Source: Arthrobacter globiformis (GTDB lineage Bacteria > Actinomycetota > Actinomycetes > Actinomycetales > Micrococcaceae). From it: a DNA stretch of 64,000 nucleotides. A model generated the notes under the pieces. The model was not told the origin of the DNA and did not search any database. It saw only the letters and a program-made list of their open reading frames with translations. Below are positions 8,065 through 16,609 of this stretch, piece after piece. The stretch is taken from assembly GCF_030817195.1 (NCBI RefSeq), contig NZ_JAUSYZ010000001.1, positions 2,108,001 to 2,172,000 on the forward strand. The letters are read 5' to 3'. The stretch's first letter is position 1. The number at the start of each line of letters is the position of its first letter. The translations under genes were made by a program, and so were the position numbers.

Positions 8065-8096
8065 TTGACTGTGGGGAGAAGTGGAGTAAAGTGGAG
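8065..8096 (+). promoter_or_regulatory. mraZ promoter with three 10-bp-spaced MraZ operator repeats
   Basis: A -35 TTGACT (8065-8070) and a -10 TAAAGT (8087-8092) are separated by 16 bp. GTGGGG, GTGGAG and GTGGAG start at 8071, 8081 and 8091, exactly one helical turn apart, filling the spacer and overlapping the -10. MraZ is known to bind short direct repeats (TGGGN in E. coli, AAAGTGKNNN in mollicutes) upstream of its own operon. A bound oligomer here would block RNA polymerase, so this is probably the autoregulatory site of the dcw cluster. Confidence 0.8.
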
Positions 8097-8160
8097 CGCG
8101 TAAGAGGGTAGTGGCAGCGCGGGGGTTGTTCGGCTTCTGACGGCAGACGGGCGGTGGGAC

Positions 8161-8589
8161 GTGTTCCTTGGGACACACTCGCCGCGTCTTGACGAAAAGG
8201 GCAGGATCATTCTTCCCGCCAAGTTCCGTGAGGAGCTTGCCGGCGGACTTGTTCTCACCAGAGGCCAGGAGCGCTGCATCTACGTCTTCAGCGAGCAGGA
8301 ATTCGCGAGGGTTCACGAGCAGATCCGGGAGGCTCCGATCTCCAACAAGCAGGCTCGTGACTACATCCGGGTTTTTCTCTCTGGAGCCTCGGACGAGGTG
8401 CCTGACAAGCAGGGGCGCGTGACCATACCTCCCGCGCTCCGGGAGTATGCAGGGCTCGGCAGGGAGTTGGCCGTTATTGGGGCCGGCACCCGGGCTGAGA
8501 TCTGGGACGCCCAGGCTTGGAATACGTACCTGGCAGAGAAGGAAACCTCCTTCGCTGAAACCGACAACCCCATCGCCGGCATCCTTTAG
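8161..8589 (+). CDS. mraZ: transcriptional regulator MraZ
   Basis: 142 aa, the usual length. Two AbrB-like swapped-hairpin repeats are visible, each with the D-x-K-G-R-I/V pattern (LDEKGRIILPAKFRE near residue 10 and DKQGRVTIPPALREY near 82). MraZ forms a ring-shaped oligomer that binds repeat sequences upstream of its own operon and tunes the dcw cluster. GTG start with the family-typical FLGTHSPRLDEKGR N-terminus. The matching repeats lie in its own promoter at 8071-8096, leaving a leader of about 60 nt. Confidence 0.96.
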   Translation: MFLGTHSPRLDEKGRIILPAKFREELAGGLVLTRGQERCIYVFSEQEFARVHEQIREAPISNKQARDYIRVFLSGASDEVPDKQGRVTIPPALREYAGLGRELAVIGAGTRAEIWDAQAWNTYLAEKETSFAETDNPIAGIL

Positions 8590-8742
8590 GCCGGCCCGAA
8601 TCCGTTTCTTGGACGAGATCTCCAGCCGCCCATCCTTGACGACTACCTGGCTCACTTCCCCGGAGCCAGGCAGCCACGGGGATAGGCGCGGATGGGGATC
8701 TGGCCCAAGAAGCACCCGAGGCGCTCAAGGAAGGACGAAGGC

Positions 8743-9741
8743 GTGACAGAACCCGACGAGCCGAAGCCTACGTCCGAACGGCATGTGCCGGTCCTGAAGG
8801 ACCGGTGCATCAATCTTTTGGCGCCCGGATTCGAGGCGGCTCGCCTGCGCGGAGAGACGCCGGTGGCCATCGACGCCACGCTCGGCATGGGCGGGCACTC
8901 CGAAGCCATGCTCCAGCGTTTTCCTGACCTGCACCTGGTGGGCATCGACCGTGACGAGGAAGCCCTGGCTCTCGCGGGTGAGCGGCTCAAGCCCTTCGCG
9001 GCGCGCACGGACCTGGTCCACGCTGTTTACGACGAAATCGCCGAGGTGCTTGAGGACCTCGGCATTCCCGAAGTCCACGGCATCCTGATGGACCTCGGGG
9101 TCTCGTCCCTGCAGCTCGACGAGCGGGAACGTGGTTTCGCCTATTCCTTTGACGCACCCCTGGACATGCGGATGGACACCAGCCGCGGCCAGACGGCGGC
9201 GGACGTCGTTAACACTTACAGCGAAGAGGAACTGGTCAGGATCATCCGCAAGTGGGGTGAGGAGAAGTTCGCGGGGCGCATCGCCAACAGGATCGTTAAC
9301 GCCCGGGTCGCGAAGCCGTTCACCACCACCGGGGAACTCGTCGAACAGATCCGGGCGGTGGTTCCGGCCGCCGCGGCCAAGTCCGGCGGGCACCCGGCCA
9401 AACGCACGTTCCAGGCGCTGCGCATCGAAGTCAACGAGGAACTCGAAGTCCTCGAGCGTGCCGTTCCGGCAGCGGTGGATGCCATCGCGCTTGGCGGCCG
9501 GATCGTCGTGATGTCCTACCACTCGCTGGAAGACAAGATCGTCAAGGGCGTCTTCCAGACCCGCTCCAAATCGTCAGCTCCGCTCGGATTCCCGGTGGAG
9601 CTCGAAGAACACAAGGCCGAACTCAAAACCCTGACCAAAGGCACCGAGGTGCCCACCGCCGTCGAAATCGCAGAGAATTCGCGTGCAGCATCAGCCCGGC
9701 TGCGCGCAGTGGAACGTATCAGAGCCAGGAGAGCAACATGA
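8743..9741 (+). CDS. rsmH: 16S rRNA (cytosine1402-N4)-methyltransferase
   Basis: 332 aa from GTG 8743. S-adenosylmethionine-dependent methyltransferase that modifies C1402 in the 30S decoding centre. SAM-binding DATLGMGGHSEAML, HLVGIDRDEEAL and the family signature GILMDLGVSSLQLD...RGFAY are present, as are the catalytic-site SYHSLEDKIVK and the C-terminal basic RLRAVERIRARR. The start is chosen for the family-typical N-terminus and an AAGGACGAAG ribosome-site-like stretch; an in-frame ATG at 8692 would add 17 residues. The stop overlaps the ftsL start (ATGA), so the two are translationally coupled. Confidence 0.96.
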   Translation: MTEPDEPKPTSERHVPVLKDRCINLLAPGFEAARLRGETPVAIDATLGMGGHSEAMLQRFPDLHLVGIDRDEEALALAGERLKPFAARTDLVHAVYDEIAEVLEDLGIPEVHGILMDLGVSSLQLDERERGFAYSFDAPLDMRMDTSRGQTAADVVNTYSEEELVRIIRKWGEEKFAGRIANRIVNARVAKPFTTTGELVEQIRAVVPAAAAKSGGHPAKRTFQALRIEVNEELEVLERAVPAAVDAIALGGRIVVMSYHSLEDKIVKGVFQTRSKSSAPLGFPVELEEHKAELKTLTKGTEVPTAVEIAENSRAASARLRAVERIRARRAT

Positions 9742-10391
9742 GCGCAGCAGCTGCCAAGAACCTCGCCCTTCCGTCCGGCCCGAGCGTCCAGGATGTAGAG
9801 GCCGGCCTTCCGGGTTCGGCCCGCAAGGCGCGCACCCCGCTGTCCCTGGTCCGCTCCGCACCGAGGAAGCGCCGCGCGCCCTTTGTTGTTCTCTGCTTCG
9901 GTATGCTGGCGGCGGCGCTGATCGCGGTGCTGGTGCTCAATATCACTGTGTCCACGGCCCAGTACCAGCTGGTCAAGCTCCGTGCCGAACAGACCGCGCT
10001 CACCAAGCAGAACCAGGACCTGACACAGCAGGTGCAAAACTTCGAGGCTCCCCAGAATCTGGCTGCCAAGGCCGCAGAATTGGGAATGGTTGCTTCCACT
10101 GGCAAGGGACAGATTGATCTTTCCACGCTGACCGTGAGCGGGGATGCCAAGCCGGCGGTCAAGGGAGACTCGGCAGGAGCGGTGATCGCTGCCCCCGCCG
10201 TCCCGGGTCAGCTGAATGTGGTTCCGCCCGCCAGTTCGGGCGAGCCGCTGGCAAGCAGGGCCCCGGCTGCCGGTGAAACGGCAGCCGCCCAGCCGGAGAC
10301 TCCGGCGGCTGCCAAGCCGGCGGAGGCGGCCGCGGCCGCCCTCAACGGGGGCACCATTCCGGCGCCGGAGCAAAGGACGCCGGGGCAGTAG
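9738..10391 (+). CDS. ftsL: FtsL-like cell-division membrane protein
   Basis: 217 aa bitopic protein in the ftsL position between rsmH and ftsI. A basic cytoplasmic segment (about 1-50) precedes one membrane helix (FVVLCFGMLAAALIAVLVLNI, about 52-72) and a short coiled coil (QLVKLRAEQTALTKQNQDLTQQVQ), the FtsL hallmark. The last third is Ala/Pro low complexity outside the membrane. FtsL bridges FtsQ/DivIC and the FtsW-FtsI synthase. Identified mainly by topology and position, because FtsL sequences diverge widely. Confidence 0.82.
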   Translation: MSAAAAKNLALPSGPSVQDVEAGLPGSARKARTPLSLVRSAPRKRRAPFVVLCFGMLAAALIAVLVLNITVSTAQYQLVKLRAEQTALTKQNQDLTQQVQNFEAPQNLAAKAAELGMVASTGKGQIDLSTLTVSGDAKPAVKGDSAGAVIAAPAVPGQLNVVPPASSGEPLASRAPAAGETAAAQPETPAAAKPAEAAAAALNGGTIPAPEQRTPGQ

Positions 10392-10435
10392 GAAAGGAAC
10401 AGGCGGCTGGTAGCCCGCACGGCAAGCAGTAGGGG

Positions 10436-12244
10436 ATGAGCGTGGCGCAAGGCAAGAGCAGGGCAAGCAAGAAGAAGGCTGCTAACGCCACGAAGAGGCT
10501 CCGCCTCGGACTCAGCATCATGCTTGCGCTGCTGGTGGTTGTCGGCGGAAAGCTGTTCCTGGTGCAGGGACTGGACGTTGGCGGCATGGCTGAAGCTGCC
10601 CTTGACAACCGCCTGCGCCCCACTGTGCTGCCGGCCGAACGCGGCAGCATCCTGGACGCGAATGGCACCGTGCTTGCCAACAGTGTTATCCGCTACAACA
10701 TCACCGTTGACCAGTCTGTAAATACCAAGACCGAATCCTTCAAGCGGCTTGAAAAGGTGAACGGCAAGGACGAGCTGGTCACCGTGTCCCGTGACCAGGG
10801 GATCGCTGAACTTGCTGCGGTCCTGGGCATGGATGCCGAGGACGTGCGCAAATCCGTCACCGGGACCAGGACGTACTACATCGTGGCCAAGGACCTCCGG
10901 CCAGACGTCGAAAACCGGGTTTCGGAACTGCAGATCCCGGGTATCTTCTCCGAAGGCAACAGCAAGCGCGTCTACCCGAACGGCTCCGTGGCCGGCGGCA
11001 TTGTGGGCTTCCTGGAGAACGGAACCACCGGCCAGGCCGGCCTCGAACAGACCCAGGACGGGATCCTGCGTGGCACTGCGGGCAAGCGCGTGTTCGAAAT
11101 CGGCGCCGACGGCCTCCGCATTCCCGTGGGCATCGACGAACTGACGCCCGCGCAGGACGGCAAGGACGTCAAGCTCACCCTGAACTCCGATCTCCAGTAC
11201 TTCGCCCAGCAGGCCATCCAAACACAGGCGGACAAGCTCAGCGCTGAGTGGGGGGTCATCATCGTTTCGGACGTGAAAACCGGCAACATCATCGCCATGG
11301 CCGACACCAACACGCCCGACCCTAACGACCCCGGCAAGGTGGCAGCCAAGGACCGCGGCGTCCGCTCCGTCACCGCGGCGTACGAGCCCGGGTCCGTGGA
11401 AAAGATGATCACCGCCGCCGCGGTCATCGAAGAAGGCAAGGCCAAACCGCTGGACACCTTCGTCATCCCGCCGTCCCTGGTGGTGGACGGCCAGCAGTTC
11501 GACGATTCCTTTTCCCACGGAACCGAGAAGCGGACCCTGGCGGGCATCCTGGGCTGGTCCATGAACACCGGCACCGTGATGGCGGGCCAGCGCCTCACCA
11601 AGGATCAGCGCCACGACTGGCTGCAGAAATTCGGCATCGGCGAGGCGCCGGAGATCGGGTTGCCGGCGGAGGCGAAGGGCATCCTGACCCCGGCCGACCA
11701 GTGGGACGGCCGCCAGCAGTACACAGTGCTGTTCGGGCAGGGTGTATCGCAGTCGACACTCCAGACGGTCCGGGCCTACCAGTCCATCGCCAATGACGGC
11801 GTGATGCTGCAGCCGCGGCTCATCGACAGCTACATCAGCCCGGACGGGACCGAGGAAAAGGTGGCGGCCAAGCCGTCGCGCAGGGTGGTCTCTGAGGAGA
11901 CAGCGCAGCAGGTGAGGGACATCCTCGAAAGTGCCGTCACGGAAGGCCAGATCAAGGAGGCCGCCATCGACGGCTACCGGGTCGGGGCCAAGACGGGTAC
12001 CTCGCAATCGCCCTGCGACGACGGGACCGCAGGCTTCTGCGGCTACACCGCCTCGATGGTGGGGATGGCGCCAATGGACGATCCGCGGTTTATTGTGGAG
12101 GTGGTCCTGCAGCGTCCCAAGGGGTCGATTTACGGGATCACCAATGGGCCCGTGTTCCGCTCGGTCATGAGCCAGGCGCTGCGGACGTACAACGTTCCGC
12201 CGTCCAAGGGCACGCCCGTCAGGCTGCCGCAGTTCGCCAAATAA
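10436..12244 (+). CDS. ftsI: penicillin-binding protein 2/3, septal transpeptidase FtsI
   Basis: 602 aa class B PBP that cross-links septal peptidoglycan with FtsW. One N-terminal membrane helix (about 23-45), a dimerisation or pedestal domain starting at RPTVLPAERGSI, then the transpeptidase domain with all three motifs: S-x-x-K as GSVEK (Ser about 320), S-x-N as SMN (about 375) and KTG as AKTGTSQ (Lys about 519). The beta-lactam-reactive Ser is the first. ATG 10436 is used; GTG 10442 is an alternative. The stop codon is copied in a 17-bp tandem array immediately downstream. Confidence 0.96.
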   Translation: MSVAQGKSRASKKKAANATKRLRLGLSIMLALLVVVGGKLFLVQGLDVGGMAEAALDNRLRPTVLPAERGSILDANGTVLANSVIRYNITVDQSVNTKTESFKRLEKVNGKDELVTVSRDQGIAELAAVLGMDAEDVRKSVTGTRTYYIVAKDLRPDVENRVSELQIPGIFSEGNSKRVYPNGSVAGGIVGFLENGTTGQAGLEQTQDGILRGTAGKRVFEIGADGLRIPVGIDELTPAQDGKDVKLTLNSDLQYFAQQAIQTQADKLSAEWGVIIVSDVKTGNIIAMADTNTPDPNDPGKVAAKDRGVRSVTAAYEPGSVEKMITAAAVIEEGKAKPLDTFVIPPSLVVDGQQFDDSFSHGTEKRTLAGILGWSMNTGTVMAGQRLTKDQRHDWLQKFGIGEAPEIGLPAEAKGILTPADQWDGRQQYTVLFGQGVSQSTLQTVRAYQSIANDGVMLQPRLIDSYISPDGTEEKVAAKPSRRVVSEETAQQVRDILESAVTEGQIKEAAIDGYRVGAKTGTSQSPCDDGTAGFCGYTASMVGMAPMDDPRFIVEVVLQRPKGSIYGITNGPVFRSVMSQALRTYNVPPSKGTPVRLPQFAK

Positions 12245-12281
12245 CCCAGTTCGCCAAATAACGCAGTACACCCAAGTAACG
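12230..12281 (+). repeat. 17-18-bp tandem repeat x3 spanning the ftsI stop codon
   Basis: Units begin at 12230, 12247 and 12264. The first two are identical in CAGTTCGCCAAATAAC and the third is degenerate (CAGTACACCCAAGTAAC). The first contains the last ftsI codons and its TAA, and each later unit keeps a TAA. Confidence 0.8.
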
Positions 12282-12361
12282 CCCGCCAAGAAAGGCCGCG
12301 GTACACCTGAACAAACAGTTCGGTCGTGTCAGCCGGTCCACCAGCACCAACGGAGATTCAG

Positions 12362-14023
12362 TTGCCACAGCACCATGACCCCGGCACTGCCGACGCCCCG
12401 GAGGGGCAGGCATCCAAGAGCGGCTTCCGGCCCACCGCCGTCGCCGCCGTCGAACTGGGTGTCATAGGCCAGTCAGTGGGCGTCACCGTGCCCGGGGCCT
12501 CCGAATCGGTTCAGGTCACCGGCATCTCTCTCGACTCCCGGTCCGTGGAGCGCGGGGACCTGTATGTTGCCCTGCCGGGAGCGGCGCGGCACGGCGCGGA
12601 CTTCGCGAGGACGGCGCTCGAGTCCGGTGCGGTGGCGGTGCTGACGGACGACGCGGGCGGGAAGCTTCTTGCCCTGGGGTCGGACATCGCCGTGCCCGTG
12701 CTGGTGGTGGCGGAGCCCCGCAGCGTAGTGGGCCGGCTGTCCAGGCTGATCTACCGGAGCCAGGACGCCGACCTTCCGGGCCCCTCGATGTTCGGCGTGA
12801 CGGGCACCAACGGAAAAACCACCACCACGTACTTCATCAACGCCCTGCTGCAGGCGATGGGCAAGAAGACCGGACTCATCGGCACCATCGAGATCCTGGC
12901 AGGCGGAGACCCGATCCCCAGCCTCCTGACCACCCCGGAATCCACCGATGTCCACGCCCTGCTGGCCCTCATGCGGGAACGCGGGCTCGACGCCGCATCC
13001 ATGGAGGTCTCCTCGCATGCGGTTTCCTTCCGCCGGGTGGACGGTGTGGTCTTCGACGTCGTCGGTTTCACCAACCTCACCCAGGACCACCTGGACCTGC
13101 ACGGCACCATGGAGGAGTACTACCGGACCAAAGCGGAGCTGTTCACCGCCGAACGCGCCCGTGCCGCCGTCGTGACGGTCGACGACGAGTGGGGACGGCG
13201 GCTTGCCGCCCAGACTGGGCTTCCGGTCACCACGCTGGCAACGCTCCAGCCCGGCAGCGCGCCGGAAGCGGACCCGGCAGGGGCCGACTGGACGGTCACC
13301 GACCCGAAGCCCCGCGGCCTTGGTACGGAATTCACCCTCCGCGGCCGGAACGGCACGGAACTCCACGTGCACACCGGGCTGCCCGGGGCCTTCAATGTCT
13401 CCAACGCGGCACTGGCCCTGGCCATGGTGCTCGCCGGCGGCGCAGACCCCGCCGACGTGCAGGCAGCACTCGATGCCAAAGATCCGTTCACTGTGGCGGT
13501 GCCGGGCCGCATGCAGCTCGTCTCCACCCGGCCGGCAGCCGTCGTCGACTTCGCGCACAACACCGATGCACTGGCACGCGCCCTGGCGGCCGTCCGGTCC
13601 CCGGAGCCCGCGTCCAAGGTCATCGTGGTCTTCGGCGCCACGGGCCAGCGCGACCAGGGCAAGCGCCCGTCCATGGGTGCGACCGCGGCCCGGCTTGCCG
13701 ACGTCGTGATCGTCAGCGATGACGACCCCCACGATGAGGACGCCGCGGCAATCCGCGCCGAGGTGCTGGTAGGTGCCACGGACGCCAAGGAAGCCGAGCA
13801 GCTGGACTGCAAAATCATGGAGGTTTTTCCGCGGGACGCTGCCATCCGGGAGGCCGTCAACCTGGCGGCACCGGAGGACACCATCCTCATTGCGGGGCGC
13901 GGGCACGAAGTGTGGCAGGAGGTCAAGGGAGTGAACCTTGCCCTCGACGACAGGGTGGAACTACGGAACGCCTTGACGGCACGAGGATTCACCGTTCTCC
14001 AAGACGACGGGATAGAGTCCTAG
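12362..14023 (+). CDS. murE: UDP-MurNAc-tripeptide synthetase MurE (probably L-lysine-adding)
   Basis: 553 aa from TTG 12362, chosen because GGAG sits 6 nt before it; GTG 12326 in the same frame has no ribosome site and would add 12 residues. The Mur ligase ATP site is GVTGTNGKTTTTYF, with downstream TPESTDVH, MEVSSHA and DHLDLHGTMEEYYRTKAELF (carbamoylated-Lys motif). The residue-3 selectivity loop reads DDPHDE (about 454-459) instead of the DNPR that recognises meso-diaminopimelate, consistent with L-Lys as the third residue, as in Arthrobacter peptidoglycan. The specificity call is inferred from this motif. It acts in the cytoplasm between MurD and MurF. Confidence 0.95.
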   Translation: MPQHHDPGTADAPEGQASKSGFRPTAVAAVELGVIGQSVGVTVPGASESVQVTGISLDSRSVERGDLYVALPGAARHGADFARTALESGAVAVLTDDAGGKLLALGSDIAVPVLVVAEPRSVVGRLSRLIYRSQDADLPGPSMFGVTGTNGKTTTTYFINALLQAMGKKTGLIGTIEILAGGDPIPSLLTTPESTDVHALLALMRERGLDAASMEVSSHAVSFRRVDGVVFDVVGFTNLTQDHLDLHGTMEEYYRTKAELFTAERARAAVVTVDDEWGRRLAAQTGLPVTTLATLQPGSAPEADPAGADWTVTDPKPRGLGTEFTLRGRNGTELHVHTGLPGAFNVSNAALALAMVLAGGADPADVQAALDAKDPFTVAVPGRMQLVSTRPAAVVDFAHNTDALARALAAVRSPEPASKVIVVFGATGQRDQGKRPSMGATAARLADVVIVSDDDPHDEDAAAIRAEVLVGATDAKEAEQLDCKIMEVFPRDAAIREAVNLAAPEDTILIAGRGHEVWQEVKGVNLALDDRVELRNALTARGFTVLQDDGIES

Positions 14024-14029
14024 ACCGAC

Positions 14030-15502
14030 ATGATTGAACTAACTGCGGCGGAAATCGCCGAAATCACCAACGGCCGGCTGCTTGCGGACCCCGACGTCAC
14101 CCCGGGATCCGTGGTGACCGATTCACGGGAGGCCGTTGCCGGCTCCCTCTATGTCGCCAAACCGGGCGAAAGCGCGGACGGGCACAGCTTCGTGGGGGCG
14201 GCCTTTGACCGCGGCGCGGTGCTGGCCCTCACCGAACGCGAAATCAAGGACGACGCCGGCCGGACCTACCCGTCCGTCGTCGTCGGGGACGCGGTGCTGG
14301 CCATGGGCGCCCTTGCGGCAGAGGCTGTCCGGCGGATCAGGCACCACCGCGAGGCCGCCGGCGAGGAATTGACCGTCATCGGCATCACCGGTTCGGCCGG
14401 TAAGACCACCACCAAGGACCTCCTCGCGGGCATCCTGTCGGCTGAAGCGCCGACCGTTGCACCCCAGGGTTCCTACAACGGCGAGGTCGGCGTGCCCCTC
14501 ACCGTCTTCCAGGCGGGCTTTGACACCCGGTTCCTGGTCATCGAAATGGGCGCCACAGGCATAGGACACATCCGCTACCTGGCCGACATGGTCCGGCCCG
14601 AAATCGGCGTGGTGCTCGGCGTGGGAACAGCCCACGCCGGCGAATTCGGCGGCGTGGAAAACATCGCCGCCGCCAAGGGCGAACTCGCCGAGGCGCTCCC
14701 GGCCGAAGGCACCGCCGTGCTGAACCTTGACGATGTGCGCGTTGCTCCCATGGCCGCGCGGACCCAGGCAACTGTTCTGGGTTTCTCCTCCCGTGATGCT
14801 GAGCCGGACGCTCCTGCCGTCCGGGCCGCCAACCTGGACACCAACGCCGCGGGCAACCCGGAGTTCGACCTCGAAGTGCCGGGGGAGCCCACGGTGAGGG
14901 TCACCAGCAAACTCATCGGCGAACACCATGTTGCGAACCTCCTCGCCGCAGCAGCGGCCGCGCACGCGGCAGGCGTTCCGGCTGACCGGATCAGCGCATC
15001 ACTGAGTTCCCAGTCCGCGGCCAGCCGCTGGCGCATGGAGCGGACCGAACGGCCCGACGGCGTCACGGTCATCAACGACGCCTACAACGCCAACCCGGAA
15101 TCCATGCGGGCTGCCCTGCGCACGCTGGCCGACCTGGGCCGGGGCCGCCGCACCTGGGCCGTTCTCGGGGCCATGCTGGAGCTGGGCGACGATTTCATCC
15201 GCGAGCACACCGCCGTCGGCACGCAGGTGGTACGGCTGAACATCTCCCGCCTCCTGGTGGTGGGCCGGGAAGCGCGTTCGCTGTACGTTTCCGCCGTGCA
15301 GGAAGGGTCCTGGGGCGATGAATGCATCTTCGCCGAGACCGTTGACGAAGCCTACGAACTGCTCCAGGAGCAGCTCGAACCCGGCGACCTGGTGCTCTTC
15401 AAGTCCTCCAACAGCGTGGGACTGCGCCATTTGGGCGATCGGATAGCATTACCCCCACGTGCCACCCCCACAACTGCCACCGAAGGGAGCGAGCTGCTGT
15501 GA
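14030..15502 (+). CDS. murF: UDP-MurNAc-pentapeptide synthetase MurF
   Basis: 490 aa. Adds D-Ala-D-Ala to UDP-MurNAc-tripeptide. N-terminal UDP-binding domain with VTDSREAVAGSLYVA, central ATPase with GITGSAGKTTTKDLLAGIL and the NGEVGVPLT signature, C-terminal domain with VINDAYNANPESM and GAMLELGD. Follows murE by 6 nt. The final codons overlap a GTG (15499) that would be the natural start of mraY. Confidence 0.96.
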   Translation: MIELTAAEIAEITNGRLLADPDVTPGSVVTDSREAVAGSLYVAKPGESADGHSFVGAAFDRGAVLALTEREIKDDAGRTYPSVVVGDAVLAMGALAAEAVRRIRHHREAAGEELTVIGITGSAGKTTTKDLLAGILSAEAPTVAPQGSYNGEVGVPLTVFQAGFDTRFLVIEMGATGIGHIRYLADMVRPEIGVVLGVGTAHAGEFGGVENIAAAKGELAEALPAEGTAVLNLDDVRVAPMAARTQATVLGFSSRDAEPDAPAVRAANLDTNAAGNPEFDLEVPGEPTVRVTSKLIGEHHVANLLAAAAAAHAAGVPADRISASLSSQSAASRWRMERTERPDGVTVINDAYNANPESMRAALRTLADLGRGRRTWAVLGAMLELGDDFIREHTAVGTQVVRLNISRLLVVGREARSLYVSAVQEGSWGDECIFAETVDEAYELLQEQLEPGDLVLFKSSNSVGLRHLGDRIALPPRATPTTATEGSELL

Positions 15503-15547
15503 TTGCACTCCTGATCGGCGCTGGCCTGGCCCCTGCTGCTGGCACTG

Positions 15548-16609
15548 GTGGGTACGCCGCTGTTCATCCGGCTGTTGGTCCGCAAGAGCTATGGCCAGTT
15601 CATCCGCGATGACGGGCCGACGTCGCACCACACCAAACGTGGCACGCCCACGATGGGCGGCACCGTGGTGGTGGGCGCGGTCCTGCTGAGCTACGGACTG
15701 ACCCACCTGATCATGTGGCTCATGAACCCGCGGTCGGCCGGGCCGTCCGCGTCGGCGCTGCTCCTGCTGTTCCTGATGGTGGGGATGGGCCTGGTGGGCT
15801 TCCTCGACGACTTCATCAAGATTTCCCGGCAGCGCAGCCTCGGCCTGAACGCCAAGGCCAAGCTCATCCTCCAGGCGGCCGTGGGCATCATCTTCGCCGT
15901 CATGGCCCTCTACTTCCCGGACGCCGACGGCCTCACCCCGGCGTCCACCAAGATCTCGCTGGTCCGTGACATCCCGTGGCTGGACCTCGCGTTCGGCGGC
16001 ACCGTGCTTGGTGCGATCCTCTTTGTGCTGTGGTCAAACCTGATCGTCACGGCGGCGACGAACGGCGTCAACCTCACCGACGGCCTGGACGGGCTGGCCG
16101 CCGGCGCCGCTGTCATGGTGTTTGGCGCCTACACGCTGATGGGCATCTGGCAGAGCAACCAGGCCTGTGGCTCACCCCGCCAGGCGGGCAGCGGCTGCTA
16201 TTCCGTCCGGGATCCCCTGGACCTCGCGCTTCTTGCGGCCATCATGAGCGCCGCGCTGGTGGGCTTCCTGTGGTGGAACACCTCACCGGCCAAGATCTTC
16301 ATGGGTGACACCGGCTCCCTCGCAATCGGCGGCGCCATCGCCGGGTTCGCCATCCTCTCCCGCACCGAACTGCTGCTGGCTTTCATCGGCGGCCTGTTCG
16401 TCCTCATCACGCTCTCCGTCATCATCCAGGTGGGGTACTTCAAGGTGACCAAGGGCAAGCGCTTCTTCAAGATGGCACCCCTGCAGCACCACTTCGAACT
16501 CAAGGGCTGGGCGGAGGTCACCGTGGTGGTCCGGTTCTGGATCCTCGCCGGCCTGTTCGTCGCCGCGGGTCTTGGCATCTTCTACGCGGAATGGGTGGTC
16601 CTGCTGTGA
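15548..16609 (+). CDS. mraY: phospho-MurNAc-pentapeptide-transferase MraY, 5' end apparently frameshifted
   Basis: Integral membrane enzyme that makes lipid I from UDP-MurNAc-pentapeptide and undecaprenyl phosphate. The open frame from GTG 15548 gives 353 aa with HHTKRGTPTMGG, FLDDFIKI, NLTDGLDGLAAG, FMGDTGSLA and PLQHHFELKGW, all intact. It lacks the first half of membrane helix 1. The missing piece (V-I-A-L-L-I-G-A-G-L-A) is encoded in another frame from GTG 15499, which overlaps the murF stop (GTGA). The two frames join at a CCCC run (15530-15533) if one C is removed, giving a protein of about 370 aa. Since mraY is essential, a sequencing error is the simplest reading; internal initiation at 15548 is less likely. 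Confidence 0.93.
   Translation: MGTPLFIRLLVRKSYGQFIRDDGPTSHHTKRGTPTMGGTVVVGAVLLSYGLTHLIMWLMNPRSAGPSASALLLLFLMVGMGLVGFLDDFIKISRQRSLGLNAKAKLILQAAVGIIFAVMALYFPDADGLTPASTKISLVRDIPWLDLAFGGTVLGAILFVLWSNLIVTAATNGVNLTDGLDGLAAGAAVMVFGAYTLMGIWQSNQACGSPRQAGSGCYSVRDPLDLALLAAIMSAALVGFLWWNTSPAKIFMGDTGSLAIGGAIAGFAILSRTELLLAFIGGLFVLITLSVIIQVGYFKVTKGKRFFKMAPLQHHFELKGWAEVTVVVRFWILAGLFVAAGLGIFYAEWVVLL

Noticed and set aside
10208..12289. Long minus-strand open frame opposite ftsI
   Set aside because: High GC content leaves the antisense frame open. It has low-complexity His/Gly/Arg composition and no motif, whereas ftsI on the plus strand has all PBP motifs.
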